A DNA stretch of 64,000 nucleotides from Mucilaginibacter geliditolerans (GCF_014200495.1 NZ_JACHBY010000005.1:186001-250000); one strand, 5' to 3'; shown: positions 25,365 to 35,427, counted from the first letter of the stretch. Numbers and translations are program-made. Notes: a model not told the origin generated them from the letters alone.

Positions 25365-27647
25365 TTATTTAGTAGTTTCAAGTGTTACGCTCCTTAAATC
25401 GCCGGTGAACTTAAATGGTACTTTATAGGTTGGACTAACTTCCGTGTTGGAATCCTTGCCGACATCAAATCCGTCATTCAAATTGAAATACAGCATGGCC
25501 CTCTTTATTTTAAGTGTACCGGATCCCACTTTTTCGTCGTTTATATATAAATTAAGCGTACCTGTTTGCGCGAAAAAGCTTGCGCGGATAAACTCTGCTT
25601 TTAAAGATGCTTTACCCGGAGATAATGCTTTATCACTTACAATATCTATAGGGACAGAAACGCCATCGGCTTGTACAAAATGCAATTTGTTATCCTGTAC
25701 AAAAAAGCTGATGCCGCCAAACCTGCCGCCCCCGGCAAACAATACTCCCTGAGCACCATTTTGTGGAATGGTAACATCGGCTGTCGCCGTGAATGATTGC
25801 ATAGCTATATTTACCGGCGCAACCACTAATTGGGACAGGCCATTGTATAAAACAACTTTTTTATGGACAACAGGAGGTATAAGGGTATTTGATTTACCCA
25901 TCAACTCCTTTAATGGGTAGATGTTATATTTTATAGCCAGCGAGTCAAATACACCTTTTAGTTCAGTTAGCTTAGCAGGATCCTGTGTTGCCAGGTTTTT
26001 AGATTCTGTCCAGTCTTTATCCAAATGGTAAAGTTCCCATTCATCCGTATCAAAATCAGCGCCTATGTTATGGTAGGCTTCTGCTTTCCAGCCATCTTTG
26101 TAAATAGATCGGCTGCCGGCAATCTCGTAATATTGGATAGTATGTTTTGAGGGCGCTTTAGCATCATCAATAGAATAAGCAAAGCTGGTACCCTGAAGTG
26201 GCTTTTGCTTATATCCGTTGATGGTGTCCGGAAGTTTGGCCCCTGTAAGGTCGATGGTAGTTGGCAAAAGATCAATAAGGTGTGTGTACTGGAAACGGAC
26301 CCCGCCTTTATCTTTTATACCATTTGGATAGAATAAAATGAGCGGATTATGTGTTCCGCCTTCGGCGTTGGCATCTTGCTTCCATTCCCTGAAAGGTGTA
26401 TTAGCGGCTTGCGCCCAGCCCAGCGGATAGTTTGATGCCGCGTATTCCGAGCCTAATTTATCGTATTGTGTTAACAGGTAGGAGATATCCTGCTTCCCAT
26501 CAATGATCACCTTATCACCAATACTCGATCCCCTGTCCGATCCTTCCTTGCTGGCGCCATTGTCGCCAATCATTACATAGATCACGGTATTATCCAATTG
26601 GCCAATATCTTTCAGGTAGTGGATAAGGCGTGCTATCTGGTCGTCGGTATAACTCAAATAGCCGGCATAAACTTCCATAAAGCGGGAGAAGATCCTTTTT
26701 TCATCAACTGAAAGAGAATCCCATGCTTTCACCCTTGGGTCGCGCAGTGGTAATATGGTTCCTTTTGGTATCAGCCCTAATTTCTGCTGATTAGCGAATA
26801 CGGCTGCCCGGTATTTGTCCCAGCCGCTGTCGAATTTACCTTTGTATTTATCTATCCATTCTTTAGGTGCCTGGTGCGGGTCGTGCGTTGCGCCGGGTGC
26901 CAGGTAGATGAAAAACGGCTTATCAGGCGCGCTTGATTTTTGGTTGGCGATGTAATTAATGGTCTTATCTATCAACAGTTCATTCAGGTGTTTGGGATTA
27001 GTATCCCGCTCAATCTTTTGGTTATCCTCCCATAATTGGGGATGCCACTCATCTGTCTCAGCCTCTAAAAAACCATAGAAATGCTCAAACCCGCGCCCCG
27101 TAGGCCAGCGGTTAAATGGCCCGGCTTGTGTTTCATCGGCAGTAGGGGTTAAGTTCCATTTCCCGATGGAGAATGTATTGTAGCCGTTTTCCTTTAAGAT
27201 TTCTGCTACGGTGCCAGTTTCAAAAGGGATCCGGCCATCATAGCCGGGAGTACCTACAGCGGTAAAGGTAAACAGACCCATGTGCACTGCGTGGTGATTA
27301 CGGCCGGTAAGCAAAGCAGCACGCGATGGCGCGCAAATACCCGTTGTGTGAAAATTGGTATAGCGCAGGCCATTGTTTGCCAAGCTATCAAAGGTAGGTG
27401 TACTTATAAGACCACCGAATGTGCTGCTGGCGCCAAAGCCCACATCGTCCAGCAAAAGCCAGATAACATTTGGAGCACCTTTTGGAGCCTGTTTTTTTTC
27501 AGGATACCATTCTGTGGTTTGATCTATCGTTTTTCCGATCTTGCCTTTGTATACGGGTTCGGGATCGTGCTGGGCGAATACATTATAACCGGAGAGCAGT
27601 AACACTCCGGTTAATAATATGCTGCTTACTTTAATTTTTTTCTTCAT
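25365..27647 (-). CDS. Secreted arylsulfatase with C-terminal beta-sandwich domain
   Basis: The catalytic part matches its downstream paralogue: LLLDDVGFGASSTFGG, CAPSRAALLTG with Cys105, and MIGDNGASKEG. At 760 residues it is about 130 longer. The extra C-terminal region (about 605-760) is strand-rich (LYNGLSQLVVAPVNI, LFAGGGRFGGISFFVQDNKL, GTLNLYINDEKVGSGTLK) and resembles a concanavalin-like or laminin-G-like sandwich that might bind a glycan. It has a signal peptide (1-25). Its close similarity to the following gene points to tandem duplication and divergence, perhaps for different positions on one substrate. Confidence 0.92.
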   Translation of the reverse strand: MKKKIKVSSILLTGVLLLSGYNVFAQHDPEPVYKGKIGKTIDQTTEWYPEKKQAPKGAPNVIWLLLDDVGFGASSTFGGLISTPTFDSLANNGLRYTNFHTTGICAPSRAALLTGRNHHAVHMGLFTFTAVGTPGYDGRIPFETGTVAEILKENGYNTFSIGKWNLTPTADETQAGPFNRWPTGRGFEHFYGFLEAETDEWHPQLWEDNQKIERDTNPKHLNELLIDKTINYIANQKSSAPDKPFFIYLAPGATHDPHQAPKEWIDKYKGKFDSGWDKYRAAVFANQQKLGLIPKGTILPLRDPRVKAWDSLSVDEKRIFSRFMEVYAGYLSYTDDQIARLIHYLKDIGQLDNTVIYVMIGDNGASKEGSDRGSSIGDKVIIDGKQDISYLLTQYDKLGSEYAASNYPLGWAQAANTPFREWKQDANAEGGTHNPLILFYPNGIKDKGGVRFQYTHLIDLLPTTIDLTGAKLPDTINGYKQKPLQGTSFAYSIDDAKAPSKHTIQYYEIAGSRSIYKDGWKAEAYHNIGADFDTDEWELYHLDKDWTESKNLATQDPAKLTELKGVFDSLAIKYNIYPLKELMGKSNTLIPPVVHKKVVLYNGLSQLVVAPVNIAMQSFTATADVTIPQNGAQGVLFAGGGRFGGISFFVQDNKLHFVQADGVSVPIDIVSDKALSPGKASLKAEFIRASFFAQTGTLNLYINDEKVGSGTLKIKRAMLYFNLNDGFDVGKDSNTEVSPTYKVPFKFTGDLRSVTLETTK

Positions 27648-27687
27648 TATGATGCGTTTAAATTGGTGGCGTTTTTAACAGCATTCC

Positions 27688-29136
27688 CTATCCCTGTTTT
27701 TTTATAGGCGGGTTTACCCAGGTAGTTTTGTCATGCAGGTACTCATCTGTTGGTACGTAGATGCGTAGGATAACGTTAAAGCTATCTGCAGGTGCAGGCA
27801 GCCAGTTGTTTTGCTTATCTGCTCCCGGATCGGCGTGCTGTAAGTATATATCCAGCGAACCATCGGCATTAAACTTTAATTTGTTGCGGTCGCCGATGGC
27901 ATACCTGCGGATGGGGTTATCTGAGAGATACCTGTCCTTATCATACATGGTAAGCGACCAGAAAGCCCTTGCAGGTGGAAGCTTACCTGCCTCAAAGTGG
28001 ATAACATAATTGTTATTGCCGTTTAGCGGAGCTTTATCTGCATCAGCATTATATCCAATATAAGTAGCTTCTTCGGGCGGCAATGCGCCCAATCCTTTAT
28101 AAGCCACCACAGCTCTTGTAAGATAATCTGTACCGTAATGACCTATTTGTGTGCCATTTTGAGGTTTGAAATCTGTATTGGCTTTTGCATTGTCAAAGGC
28201 CGCGTAAATTTCATTGGGCACATTTTTTAATGCTTTCTGAGTATCCTTATCAAAATCATTCAGATCAAATTTACCACCGGGCTTAACGCCAATCTTTGCC
28301 AGGCGTTGTAAAATTCCAGAGTCTGCTGCCAAGCCTGGGTTTTTTACCAGTAAAGCATTCAAGTAATTAAAAAAGCGATCAACCGGCAATTGCTTTACTG
28401 CCTGAACCACGGTTAACTGATGGGCCTGCACTTCTTTAATTTCAGGGTCTACTACATCATAATGCGTTGTTTTTTTAGCAGTAGCAGCGCCGGTTTTACC
28501 CCAGTCACTTAATAAGGTGAGCTTAAACTGGTCTTGTATAGGGCTTACAAAATTCACCTGGTCTTCAGGGCTGTTTACCTGTATACGGCCAATTATCCAA
28601 ACCAGGTCGGTAGGAGATTTTACTTCCTGCAAACCATTGGGGATAGTACCGTGCCAGCGCGGCCCGGTAATTACATAGGTTTGCGCATGTGTGCCTGTAG
28701 TTCTTTTACCAAAGGATGAGAAAACGTTGGTCCATGCGTCCATTAGCGGTACTACAAAGTAGCGGTCCTTAGTATCGGGGATGGTGAGCACAACTGCATC
28801 ATCACCCAGATCTAAAAATGCTGATGAGTAATTGGTATCATTATTTGGCGCTACAACCAGGCGCGAGGTATGGTCGGGGAATTTGTGCCCGTGTATAAAT
28901 ACATTGTTGGGTACACTGCTTACCTGCCGGGTAAGATCCGTTAACACTATGGGTAAGCCATATACGTATGCAGCTTTCGCCAGTTTAATGACCTCTTCGT
29001 TTGCAGCTTTGATATGTTTTTCAATCGGCGAAGCTGGAACGGTAAACTTTAAGGATTTAACAGGTTTTGCTTCAGTTGTAAAAGCGGCCAGTGTACCTAA
29101 TAGTAAAAGGGCATGTGGATTAAGAATTAATTTCAT
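27688..29136 (-). CDS. Secreted DUF1254/DUF1214 protein
   Basis: A signal peptide (about 1-23) precedes a DUF1254 region (about 45-180: KAAYVYGLPIVLTDLTR, APNNDTNYSSAFLDL, VVPLMDAWTNVFSSFGKRT) and a C-terminal DUF1214 region (about 350-480: GYNADADKAPLNGNNNYVIHF, FWSLTMYD, WLPAPADSFNVILRIYVP). These two domains normally occur together in periplasmic proteins of unassigned enzymatic role. It is embedded between sulfatase genes (40 bp and 9 bp gaps), so it probably acts on the same substrate class. Why a sulfatase operon needs it is unclear; it may act on the desulfated product. No metal or nucleophile motif could be named with confidence. Confidence 0.88.
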   Translation of the reverse strand: MKLILNPHALLLLGTLAAFTTEAKPVKSLKFTVPASPIEKHIKAANEEVIKLAKAAYVYGLPIVLTDLTRQVSSVPNNVFIHGHKFPDHTSRLVVAPNNDTNYSSAFLDLGDDAVVLTIPDTKDRYFVVPLMDAWTNVFSSFGKRTTGTHAQTYVITGPRWHGTIPNGLQEVKSPTDLVWIIGRIQVNSPEDQVNFVSPIQDQFKLTLLSDWGKTGAATAKKTTHYDVVDPEIKEVQAHQLTVVQAVKQLPVDRFFNYLNALLVKNPGLAADSGILQRLAKIGVKPGGKFDLNDFDKDTQKALKNVPNEIYAAFDNAKANTDFKPQNGTQIGHYGTDYLTRAVVAYKGLGALPPEEATYIGYNADADKAPLNGNNNYVIHFEAGKLPPARAFWSLTMYDKDRYLSDNPIRRYAIGDRNKLKFNADGSLDIYLQHADPGADKQNNWLPAPADSFNVILRIYVPTDEYLHDKTTWVNPPIKKQG

Positions 29137-29145
29137 ACTGTAATT

Positions 29146-30690
29146 TTATATAGGAAAATAATTTACGTCGGGTCCATTGGTATAGCGCATATACCATACA
29201 CTGGGCCATAGGGGTTTAGCCAGTGTCTTTTCCCACTTGGCAAGTTCCAGTTCCAGTTCCTTTACTTTGGTCCTGTTTTCCAGTGAAAGATCATGCGCTT
29301 CGCCCAGGTCATCCCTGATATTAAAGAGCAGTTCCTTTCCTTCTTTTTCATTGATATATAATTTGAAATCGCCTTTGCGGATGGCTTTTGCCCAGCCTGA
29401 GCGCCAATACAATATCGGGTGGGGCACTGTATTATTTTGTCCGCTTAAATAAGGGATAAGATTTACACCATCATAGTGCACGTGTTCCGGTAGTTTTGTA
29501 TGAGATGCGGCGGCAAGTGTTGGGAATATATCAAGGGTAGAAACGGGTTTGTCATAAATTTTTCCGGCAGGTAAAACCCCCGGATATTTAATAAAGTAGG
29601 GAACCCTGATACCCCCTTCAAAGTGTGTTGCCTTACCACCTCGCAGCGGTCGGTTATCCAGCGCATGGGTATAAGCCGCGCCGCCATTGTCGCTGGTGAA
29701 AATTATAATAGTATTTTGATCGAGCCCCAAATCGCGCAATTTTTGGGTAATTACGCCAACGGCGATATCCAATGCTTTAACCATAGCCTGATAAACACGC
29801 CTCGTACTGTCTTTAACGGTTGTAACACCGGCAAAATCTGCTTTGGTAGCCATAAAAGGGTCATGCGGCGCATTAAAGGGTACATACAGAAAAAATGGTT
29901 TGTCTTTATTTTTGTCAATAAAGTCAGCGGCTTCTTCGCCAAATCGGGTAGTCAAATACTCAGAAGTATAAACGGTTTTTCCGTTTTGCCTAAGCGCTAC
30001 CGGACCCTTACCGTATTTTAATATTTGTTTCACCCAATATAGATGAGGGAGGTCTTCAATTACCAGATCGGCATCATCTACTGATCCATATCTTGATCCG
30101 CCGCCTAAAAATCCATAGTGATAATCAAAACCGTTTTCTTCTGGCGCGAATTCTTCTGTATCTCCGAGGTTCCATTTACCTATTATTCCTGTTTTGTATC
30201 CGCTGCTGCGTAATAATCCGGCAATGGTGATCTCACTCTTTGGTAAACCTTGTTTAATTTTTGCATAGGCTTTATAGTCTATCCCGTCAGGATAAAAAAC
30301 GCCATAAGGCAGGAGTGCCTTTTTAGTTTCCTGTACATGAACACTATCATCAACACCCCATAGTTTGGCCGATCCTACAAAAAACTCAAACCCGAAACGC
30401 TGCTGGTACCGGCCGGTTATAAGCCCGGCCCTTGAGGGTGCGCAAATAGGAGCAGATACATACGCTTGTGTGAATTTTACGCCCTCTTTACCTAAAACGT
30501 CAATATTAGGTGTGCTTATCAGTTTATTGCCAAATGAAGAAAGATCATTGTAACCCAGGTCATCGGCCAAAATGAAAACTATATTCGGATGGGTCTTTGA
30601 TGCTTGTGCATAAGTATTATTACCCCATATTGTTAGGGTAATAATACTTATTGCTATTAGCATATTTAATTTACAACTTTTAGTTTTCAT
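29146..30690 (-). CDS. Secreted sulfatase (Cys-type), first sulfatase after SusD
   Basis: A signal peptide (1-29) is followed by FILADDLGYNDLSSFG (metal Asp pair), CAPSRAGLITGRYQQRFG with Cys83 as the formylglycine precursor, GIIGKWNLG and FTSDNGGAAYTH. It belongs to a different sulfatase subfamily from the two AtsA-like enzymes: it is 514 residues long, has RYQQRFGFE after the active site, and contains RPLRGGKATHFEGGIRVP, common in glycan-directed sulfatases. It lies 19 bp downstream of the SusD gene and so probably processes what the SusCD pair imports or binds. Confidence 0.92.
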   Translation of the reverse strand: MKTKSCKLNMLIAISIITLTIWGNNTYAQASKTHPNIVFILADDLGYNDLSSFGNKLISTPNIDVLGKEGVKFTQAYVSAPICAPSRAGLITGRYQQRFGFEFFVGSAKLWGVDDSVHVQETKKALLPYGVFYPDGIDYKAYAKIKQGLPKSEITIAGLLRSSGYKTGIIGKWNLGDTEEFAPEENGFDYHYGFLGGGSRYGSVDDADLVIEDLPHLYWVKQILKYGKGPVALRQNGKTVYTSEYLTTRFGEEAADFIDKNKDKPFFLYVPFNAPHDPFMATKADFAGVTTVKDSTRRVYQAMVKALDIAVGVITQKLRDLGLDQNTIIIFTSDNGGAAYTHALDNRPLRGGKATHFEGGIRVPYFIKYPGVLPAGKIYDKPVSTLDIFPTLAAASHTKLPEHVHYDGVNLIPYLSGQNNTVPHPILYWRSGWAKAIRKGDFKLYINEKEGKELLFNIRDDLGEAHDLSLENRTKVKELELELAKWEKTLAKPLWPSVWYMRYTNGPDVNYFPI

Positions 30691-30709
30691 AATGTTGCAG
30701 GGTGACAGC

Positions 30710-32152
30710 TTAATTTGTATAACCTGGGTTTTGCGTTAAGCCGGGATTTAAACTGATCTCGCTTTGCGGAATAGCGAACAGATAATTTTTGGTACTGACG
30801 TTAGTTTTGGAGGCTACTTTTGATACCGCCTGTACCAATTGACCAGTTCGAACCAAATCAAACCAGCGTTGGGCTTCCTGTACAAACTCGCGCCTTCTTT
30901 CGGCATACAGCGAATCACGGAACGCGGTTTGTGAAAGGCCTGTTGTTAATGTGCCGGTGTTTGCACGTACCCTAATCTGGTTAATAGCTGCGTAAGCATC
31001 AGCAGTTGGCCCGTTAACTTCGTTCTGCGCTTCGGCATACATCAGCAACACATCGGCATAACGCAGTACGGGAAAATTGATATTGCTTTGGCCGGGGGTT
31101 AACAGTTCGCTCCTGTCGACATACTTGCCGAAATAGAAGGTTGGGAAGTTATAGTTTAAACCCGTAGTTGGATTAACCAGCGAAGTATAAAAAGTAACAG
31201 CCCTGCGTGTATCGGTACTGCTAAACTGTTTATATACCGAGCTATCAGCCGGGATATCAGCCGGAACATTACCAACAAAGCCTGCAAAGTTAGCGCCCAT
31301 TAAGGTGCTGCTATTGCCTAAGCCACCGTTTGAAGAGATCTGTGCTGAGAAAATATGCTCTACACCGTTCTTGGTTGATGGGTTAAACACATCAGCATAA
31401 TTAGGGAACAGTGCGTAGCCATAGTTGCCGTTAATTACTTCTTTAGCTTTGCTTATGGCATCGGTCCAATCCTTTTGGGTCAGGTATACCTTTACCAACA
31501 GTGATTTTGCTGCGCCTCCGGTTGCCCGGCCGATATCTGAACCGGTGTAGCTTACAGGCAGATTTTGCGCTTCAGTAAGATCCGCAATTATTTGCGCATA
31601 AACAGTGGCTGCAGGTGTCCTGTCGACCTTTAAACTATTTAAGTTTGAAGCATCAGCAGGGTTGTGCAATACCAATGGCACATCGCCATAAAACCTTACC
31701 AGGTTAAAGTAAAACAATGCTCTTAAAAACTTTGCTTCGCGTACATAACGGCTTCTTAATGTGGTATCAAACTGTATAGTTGGTATGGCATCAATAGCAG
31801 CATTGGCGCGGCTTATACCGGTATATAGTTGTCGCCATATTACCTGTAACCTGTCGTCAGTTGCAGTATAAGTTATAGAGCTTAATGCCCTTACGTTAGG
31901 GTTAATGGCTGATGGTCCTGCAGCAAGGTCATCAGTAGTCATATCCGCCAGGAAATTAATTTCCCTGCCGTAAAGCGGTTGTTCGGAGCCATCGCTGGTT
32001 AGTTCGCTGTAAATACCGGTTACACCGGCTGCAGCATCCGACTGCGTTTTGTAAAATTGACTAGCGGTTATATATGATGTTGGATTTTCATCCAGCTTTT
32101 TGCAGGCGGCTAAACTACCAACTGCAATTAGTATTAAGAATATCTTTTTCAT
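30710..32152 (-). CDS. SusD/RagB-family surface lipoprotein (sulfatase locus)
   Basis: The N-terminus carries a lipobox (SLAAC, Cys17) and the SusD start pattern CKKLDENPTSYITASQFYKTQSDA. The helical SusD fold is supported by EAKFLRALFYFNLVRFYGDVPLV and the C-terminal RYADVLLMYAEAQNEV and ERRREFVQEAQRWFDLVRTG. SusD proteins cap the SusC pore at the cell surface and capture the substrate. The gene begins 18 bp after its SusC partner and precedes the sulfatases, so the substrate is probably a sulfated compound. Length of 480 residues is normal. Confidence 0.95.
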   Translation of the reverse strand: MKKIFLILIAVGSLAACKKLDENPTSYITASQFYKTQSDAAAGVTGIYSELTSDGSEQPLYGREINFLADMTTDDLAAGPSAINPNVRALSSITYTATDDRLQVIWRQLYTGISRANAAIDAIPTIQFDTTLRSRYVREAKFLRALFYFNLVRFYGDVPLVLHNPADASNLNSLKVDRTPAATVYAQIIADLTEAQNLPVSYTGSDIGRATGGAAKSLLVKVYLTQKDWTDAISKAKEVINGNYGYALFPNYADVFNPSTKNGVEHIFSAQISSNGGLGNSSTLMGANFAGFVGNVPADIPADSSVYKQFSSTDTRRAVTFYTSLVNPTTGLNYNFPTFYFGKYVDRSELLTPGQSNINFPVLRYADVLLMYAEAQNEVNGPTADAYAAINQIRVRANTGTLTTGLSQTAFRDSLYAERRREFVQEAQRWFDLVRTGQLVQAVSKVASKTNVSTKNYLFAIPQSEISLNPGLTQNPGYTN

Positions 32153-32170
32153 TGTTGTAATGGATAAAAA

Positions 32171-35100
32171 TTAAAAGGTTACGCTTAAGCCAAGCAAATA
32201 CGTTTTGTAGTTGGGGTAAGCACCGTAGTCAATACCTTGTGCGGTATTATTTTGCTCAAAGCTGCTCACTTCCGGGTCGTAGCCGGTGTATTTGGTCCAC
32301 GTTACCAGGTTTTGTGCTGATACGTATAACCTTAATTGTTTGGCATGAATTTTTGAGGCTAAACCATTATTGAAGGTGTAACCCAGTACCAGGTTTTTCA
32401 AACGCAGGTAAGAGTCGCTTTCAATAAACTGGTTTGACATTTGGGCAACCGGGTTATTTGACGCACGCGGAATGGTATTGCTCGGGTTGCTTGGTGTCCA
32501 CCTGTCAGCAACTTCCCCCCATGCATTTTGCGATAGGTTGGTGATCTCCATTTGCTGACGTAATGCATTATAGATTTGGCCTCCGTATGAGCCTTGTAAA
32601 AATACCACCAGATCAACGCCTTTATAGCTAAAAGTGTTGGTTAAGCCACCGGTAAACTTTGGCTGTACGCTGCCTAAATTTGTTTTATCGGCAGTGGTAA
32701 TAACGCCATCGCCATTCAGATCCTGATACCTGACATCGCCAGGTTTTGTATTGGCCTTGCTGTTTAAGGTTGGATATTGCGCTATCTGAGCAGCATTCTG
32801 GAATATTCCTGCGGTTTTATAGCCCCAGAAAGTACCCAGCGGTAAGCCAACTTTTATAATCTCAGGCTGTAAAACGCCCAATGTAGTACCCGGGATGGTA
32901 GGGAAGAAAGATGTTTCGCTGTTGCCCAGGCTTAACACCTTATTGCGGTTAAGTGAGTATACCAATGATGTTTTCCATACAAATGAACCGCTGTTTATAT
33001 TTTCGGTGTTTATGCCCAGCTCGATACCTTTATTTGAAACTGCACCAATGTTCTGTAATGATTGTGAATAACCTGATGACAACGGCACAGGAACATCTAA
33101 CAACAGGTTAGTGGTTTTTTTGTAATAGGCATCAAAAGTAAGGTTAATGCGGTTGTCTAATAATCCCAGGTCGATACCACCATCATACTGGGCTGTTTTT
33201 TCCCATTTAAGGTTTGAGTTAGCCAGTTGCGTTTGTGCAAGGCCTACGGCCTGTGTACTGCCAAACGTGTAATTGAAAGGGCTGTATAATGCTAACGACT
33301 GGTATTCGCCGATTTGCGTGTTACCCGTTTCACCTGCACTCACCCTTAGTTTTAAGTTGCTGATAGTAGGGATGCTTTTTATGAAATCCTCTTCACCCGC
33401 GTTCCATGAAAAACCTGCAGATGGGAAATATCCCCATTTGTTGCCAGATCCAAAGCGCGATGAACCATCGGCACGGGCTGATACCGTAAGATTATATTTA
33501 TGTTCGTACGAATAATTGATCCTCGCTAAATAAGAGTTCAGTGTCCAATCATAAGCGTTTGATGTTGGGGTTAAGATCTGCGCGCCGCTTTGCAGGCTGT
33601 TGTAGGTTGTTATATTACTTACAAAGTCTTTGGAGCCTGCTGTTACCGATTCATTTTCAAAATACTGGGTGGTGTAACCAACTAAAACATTCAGCTCATG
33701 ATCCTGATGAATAGTTTTGGTATAAGTAAGGGTATTTTCATTAAGCCAGCTGTTTGATGTAGATGAACCTACAGTAGCGTAACCTAAAGTTGAGTAGCCA
33801 TCACCTGTGTACGATGGTGCATAGAAGTTTGATTTTGAATTCAGGAGATCGGCACCCACACTTACCTTGGCTTTTAAGCCGGGTGCAAGCGTGTATTCGC
33901 CAAACAGGTTACCCAATGAGCGTGTAACTTTTGTTTGGTTAACAATAGAAAGCAGATCCTGTATTGGGTTTGATGGCGTTGTTGAATAAGGGTTAAGCAC
34001 ATAATTACCATTAGCATCCTTAACAGGCAATATAGGTGGGGTTGTTAATATATTGGTGATAACATTTGGGCTGTTAAGGCTGTTGGATGCGATGTTTGAT
34101 GCGGCACCATTTGAAATAGAATAGCTGGTGGTTGCATTAATACCAACATGAAATTTGGTTGAAATATCCCTATCGTAGTTGTACCTTAATGAGTACCGTT
34201 TAAAATCGGTATTCAATAAAATACCTTCCTGATCGAAATAGTTTCCGGCAATGTTATACCTTGATTTTTCATCACCACCAGATAATGTCAGTTCATGACT
34301 TTGAACCGGGGCATTTCTGAAAGCGGCATCCTGCCAGTTGGTTCCTTGCCCGAAAGCTGCAATCTGAGCGGTAGTAAATGTTGGCGTTTGCCCTGAGCTT
34401 GTCTGTATGTCGTTCCTTAATTGTGCCCATTGTGAGCCATCTAAAAGCGGTACTTCCTTGCTTAATTTTTGTGTGCCATAATAACCCTGGTAGCTAACAT
34501 CATTTGTGCCCCTTTTACCTTTTTTAGTAGTTATTATAATAACACCATTAGCGCCTCTTGAGCCATATATCGCGGTAGCAGAAGCATCTTTTAACACTTC
34601 GATCGATTCAATATCAGCAGGGTTTATGGTTGATAATCCGTTTACTGCCGCTCCTGAGCCCGAGCTTGAACTGATGGTTGAGTTATCATTATAAATAGGG
34701 AAGCCATCAATTACATATAAAGGCTCGTTACCACCTGTAATGGAGTTACCACCACGAATGCGCACACTTGCCGATGCGCCCGGCGCACCTGAGCTTTGGG
34801 TTACCTGTACGCCCGGTGCTGCACCACGCAGCAGGTTGTCAACCGATGATGATACCTGTTTAAGGTTATCCTTGGGTATAGTTGATATAGCGCCTGTTAT
34901 GTCGCTCTTTTTCTGTGTGCCGTAGCCCACAATAACTACATCATTTAATTGGGATACCTTATCAGATAACTGGATAGTAACCGGGCTGCCCGTAGCATAA
35001 ACCTCCTTGGTTTTGTAACCAATGAAGCTTACTACAAGCGTATAAGGTAATTTTTGGCCGGTAACAAATACAAAGCGGCCATCGGAGCCGGTAGCTACGG

Positions 35101-35296
35101 AGTGGGTTACACCCTTAATGCGGAGCACTACACCGGTTATGGGCTGGTGGGTGGCACTATCGGTAACTATACCTTCTAAGCGGGAATTTATGAGCGGGGT
35201 TTCTGTTTGTGCAAAAACCGTGTAGGGGATCACCAGGAATATAAAGAGGCTTAGGGCCTTAGTGAGCACGTGTTTGGCATGGATATATATTTCCAT
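32171..35296 (-). CDS. SusC/RagA-family TonB-linked outer membrane transporter (sulfatase locus)
   Basis: A signal peptide (about 1-29, ending VFAQ) is followed by a carboxypeptidase-like domain (about 42-120, LEGIVTDSATHQPITGVVL) and the SusC hallmark VVIVGYGTQKKSDITGAIS. A plug with VRIRGGNSITGGNEPLYVIDGFP, then ASATAIYGSRGANGVIIITTKKG, leads to a 22-strand-type barrel. It ends LLGLSVTF with terminal Phe. It has no STN domain, so it is not coupled to FecR/ECF signalling. It is the first gene of a seven-gene minus-strand operon with SusD, four sulfatases and the DUF1254 protein. Substrate import across the outer membrane is well established for the family; identity of the cargo here is inferred only from neighbours. 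Confidence 0.95.
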   Translation of the reverse strand: MEIYIHAKHVLTKALSLFIFLVIPYTVFAQTETPLINSRLEGIVTDSATHQPITGVVLRIKGVTHSVATGSDGRFVFVTGQKLPYTLVVSFIGYKTKEVYATGSPVTIQLSDKVSQLNDVVIVGYGTQKKSDITGAISTIPKDNLKQVSSSVDNLLRGAAPGVQVTQSSGAPGASASVRIRGGNSITGGNEPLYVIDGFPIYNDNSTISSSSGSGAAVNGLSTINPADIESIEVLKDASATAIYGSRGANGVIIITTKKGKRGTNDVSYQGYYGTQKLSKEVPLLDGSQWAQLRNDIQTSSGQTPTFTTAQIAAFGQGTNWQDAAFRNAPVQSHELTLSGGDEKSRYNIAGNYFDQEGILLNTDFKRYSLRYNYDRDISTKFHVGINATTSYSISNGAASNIASNSLNSPNVITNILTTPPILPVKDANGNYVLNPYSTTPSNPIQDLLSIVNQTKVTRSLGNLFGEYTLAPGLKAKVSVGADLLNSKSNFYAPSYTGDGYSTLGYATVGSSTSNSWLNENTLTYTKTIHQDHELNVLVGYTTQYFENESVTAGSKDFVSNITTYNSLQSGAQILTPTSNAYDWTLNSYLARINYSYEHKYNLTVSARADGSSRFGSGNKWGYFPSAGFSWNAGEEDFIKSIPTISNLKLRVSAGETGNTQIGEYQSLALYSPFNYTFGSTQAVGLAQTQLANSNLKWEKTAQYDGGIDLGLLDNRINLTFDAYYKKTTNLLLDVPVPLSSGYSQSLQNIGAVSNKGIELGINTENINSGSFVWKTSLVYSLNRNKVLSLGNSETSFFPTIPGTTLGVLQPEIIKVGLPLGTFWGYKTAGIFQNAAQIAQYPTLNSKANTKPGDVRYQDLNGDGVITTADKTNLGSVQPKFTGGLTNTFSYKGVDLVVFLQGSYGGQIYNALRQQMEITNLSQNAWGEVADRWTPSNPSNTIPRASNNPVAQMSNQFIESDSYLRLKNLVLGYTFNNGLASKIHAKQLRLYVSAQNLVTWTKYTGYDPEVSSFEQNNTAQGIDYGAYPNYKTYLLGLSVTF

Positions 35297-35391
35297 ATAT
35301 TTAAATGTTTCATGTTAATGATTCGTTTCGTTAGTAAAGCTTTGATGATCAGTATGTGATTCGCAGTCGGGGCTGATCCATCATGTAATTT

Positions 35392-35427
35392 ACCGGCAAG
35401 GCTCCCTTGCCGGTTTTGTTTTTTTAT
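35392..35427 (+). terminator. Orphan rho-independent terminator-like hairpin
   Basis: A perfect 10-bp stem (ACCGGCAAGG and complement) with a 3-nt loop is followed by TTTTGTTTTTTT on the plus strand. No plus-strand gene ends nearby, so it may end a small or antisense RNA starting near the SusC 5' end. Confidence 0.6.
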
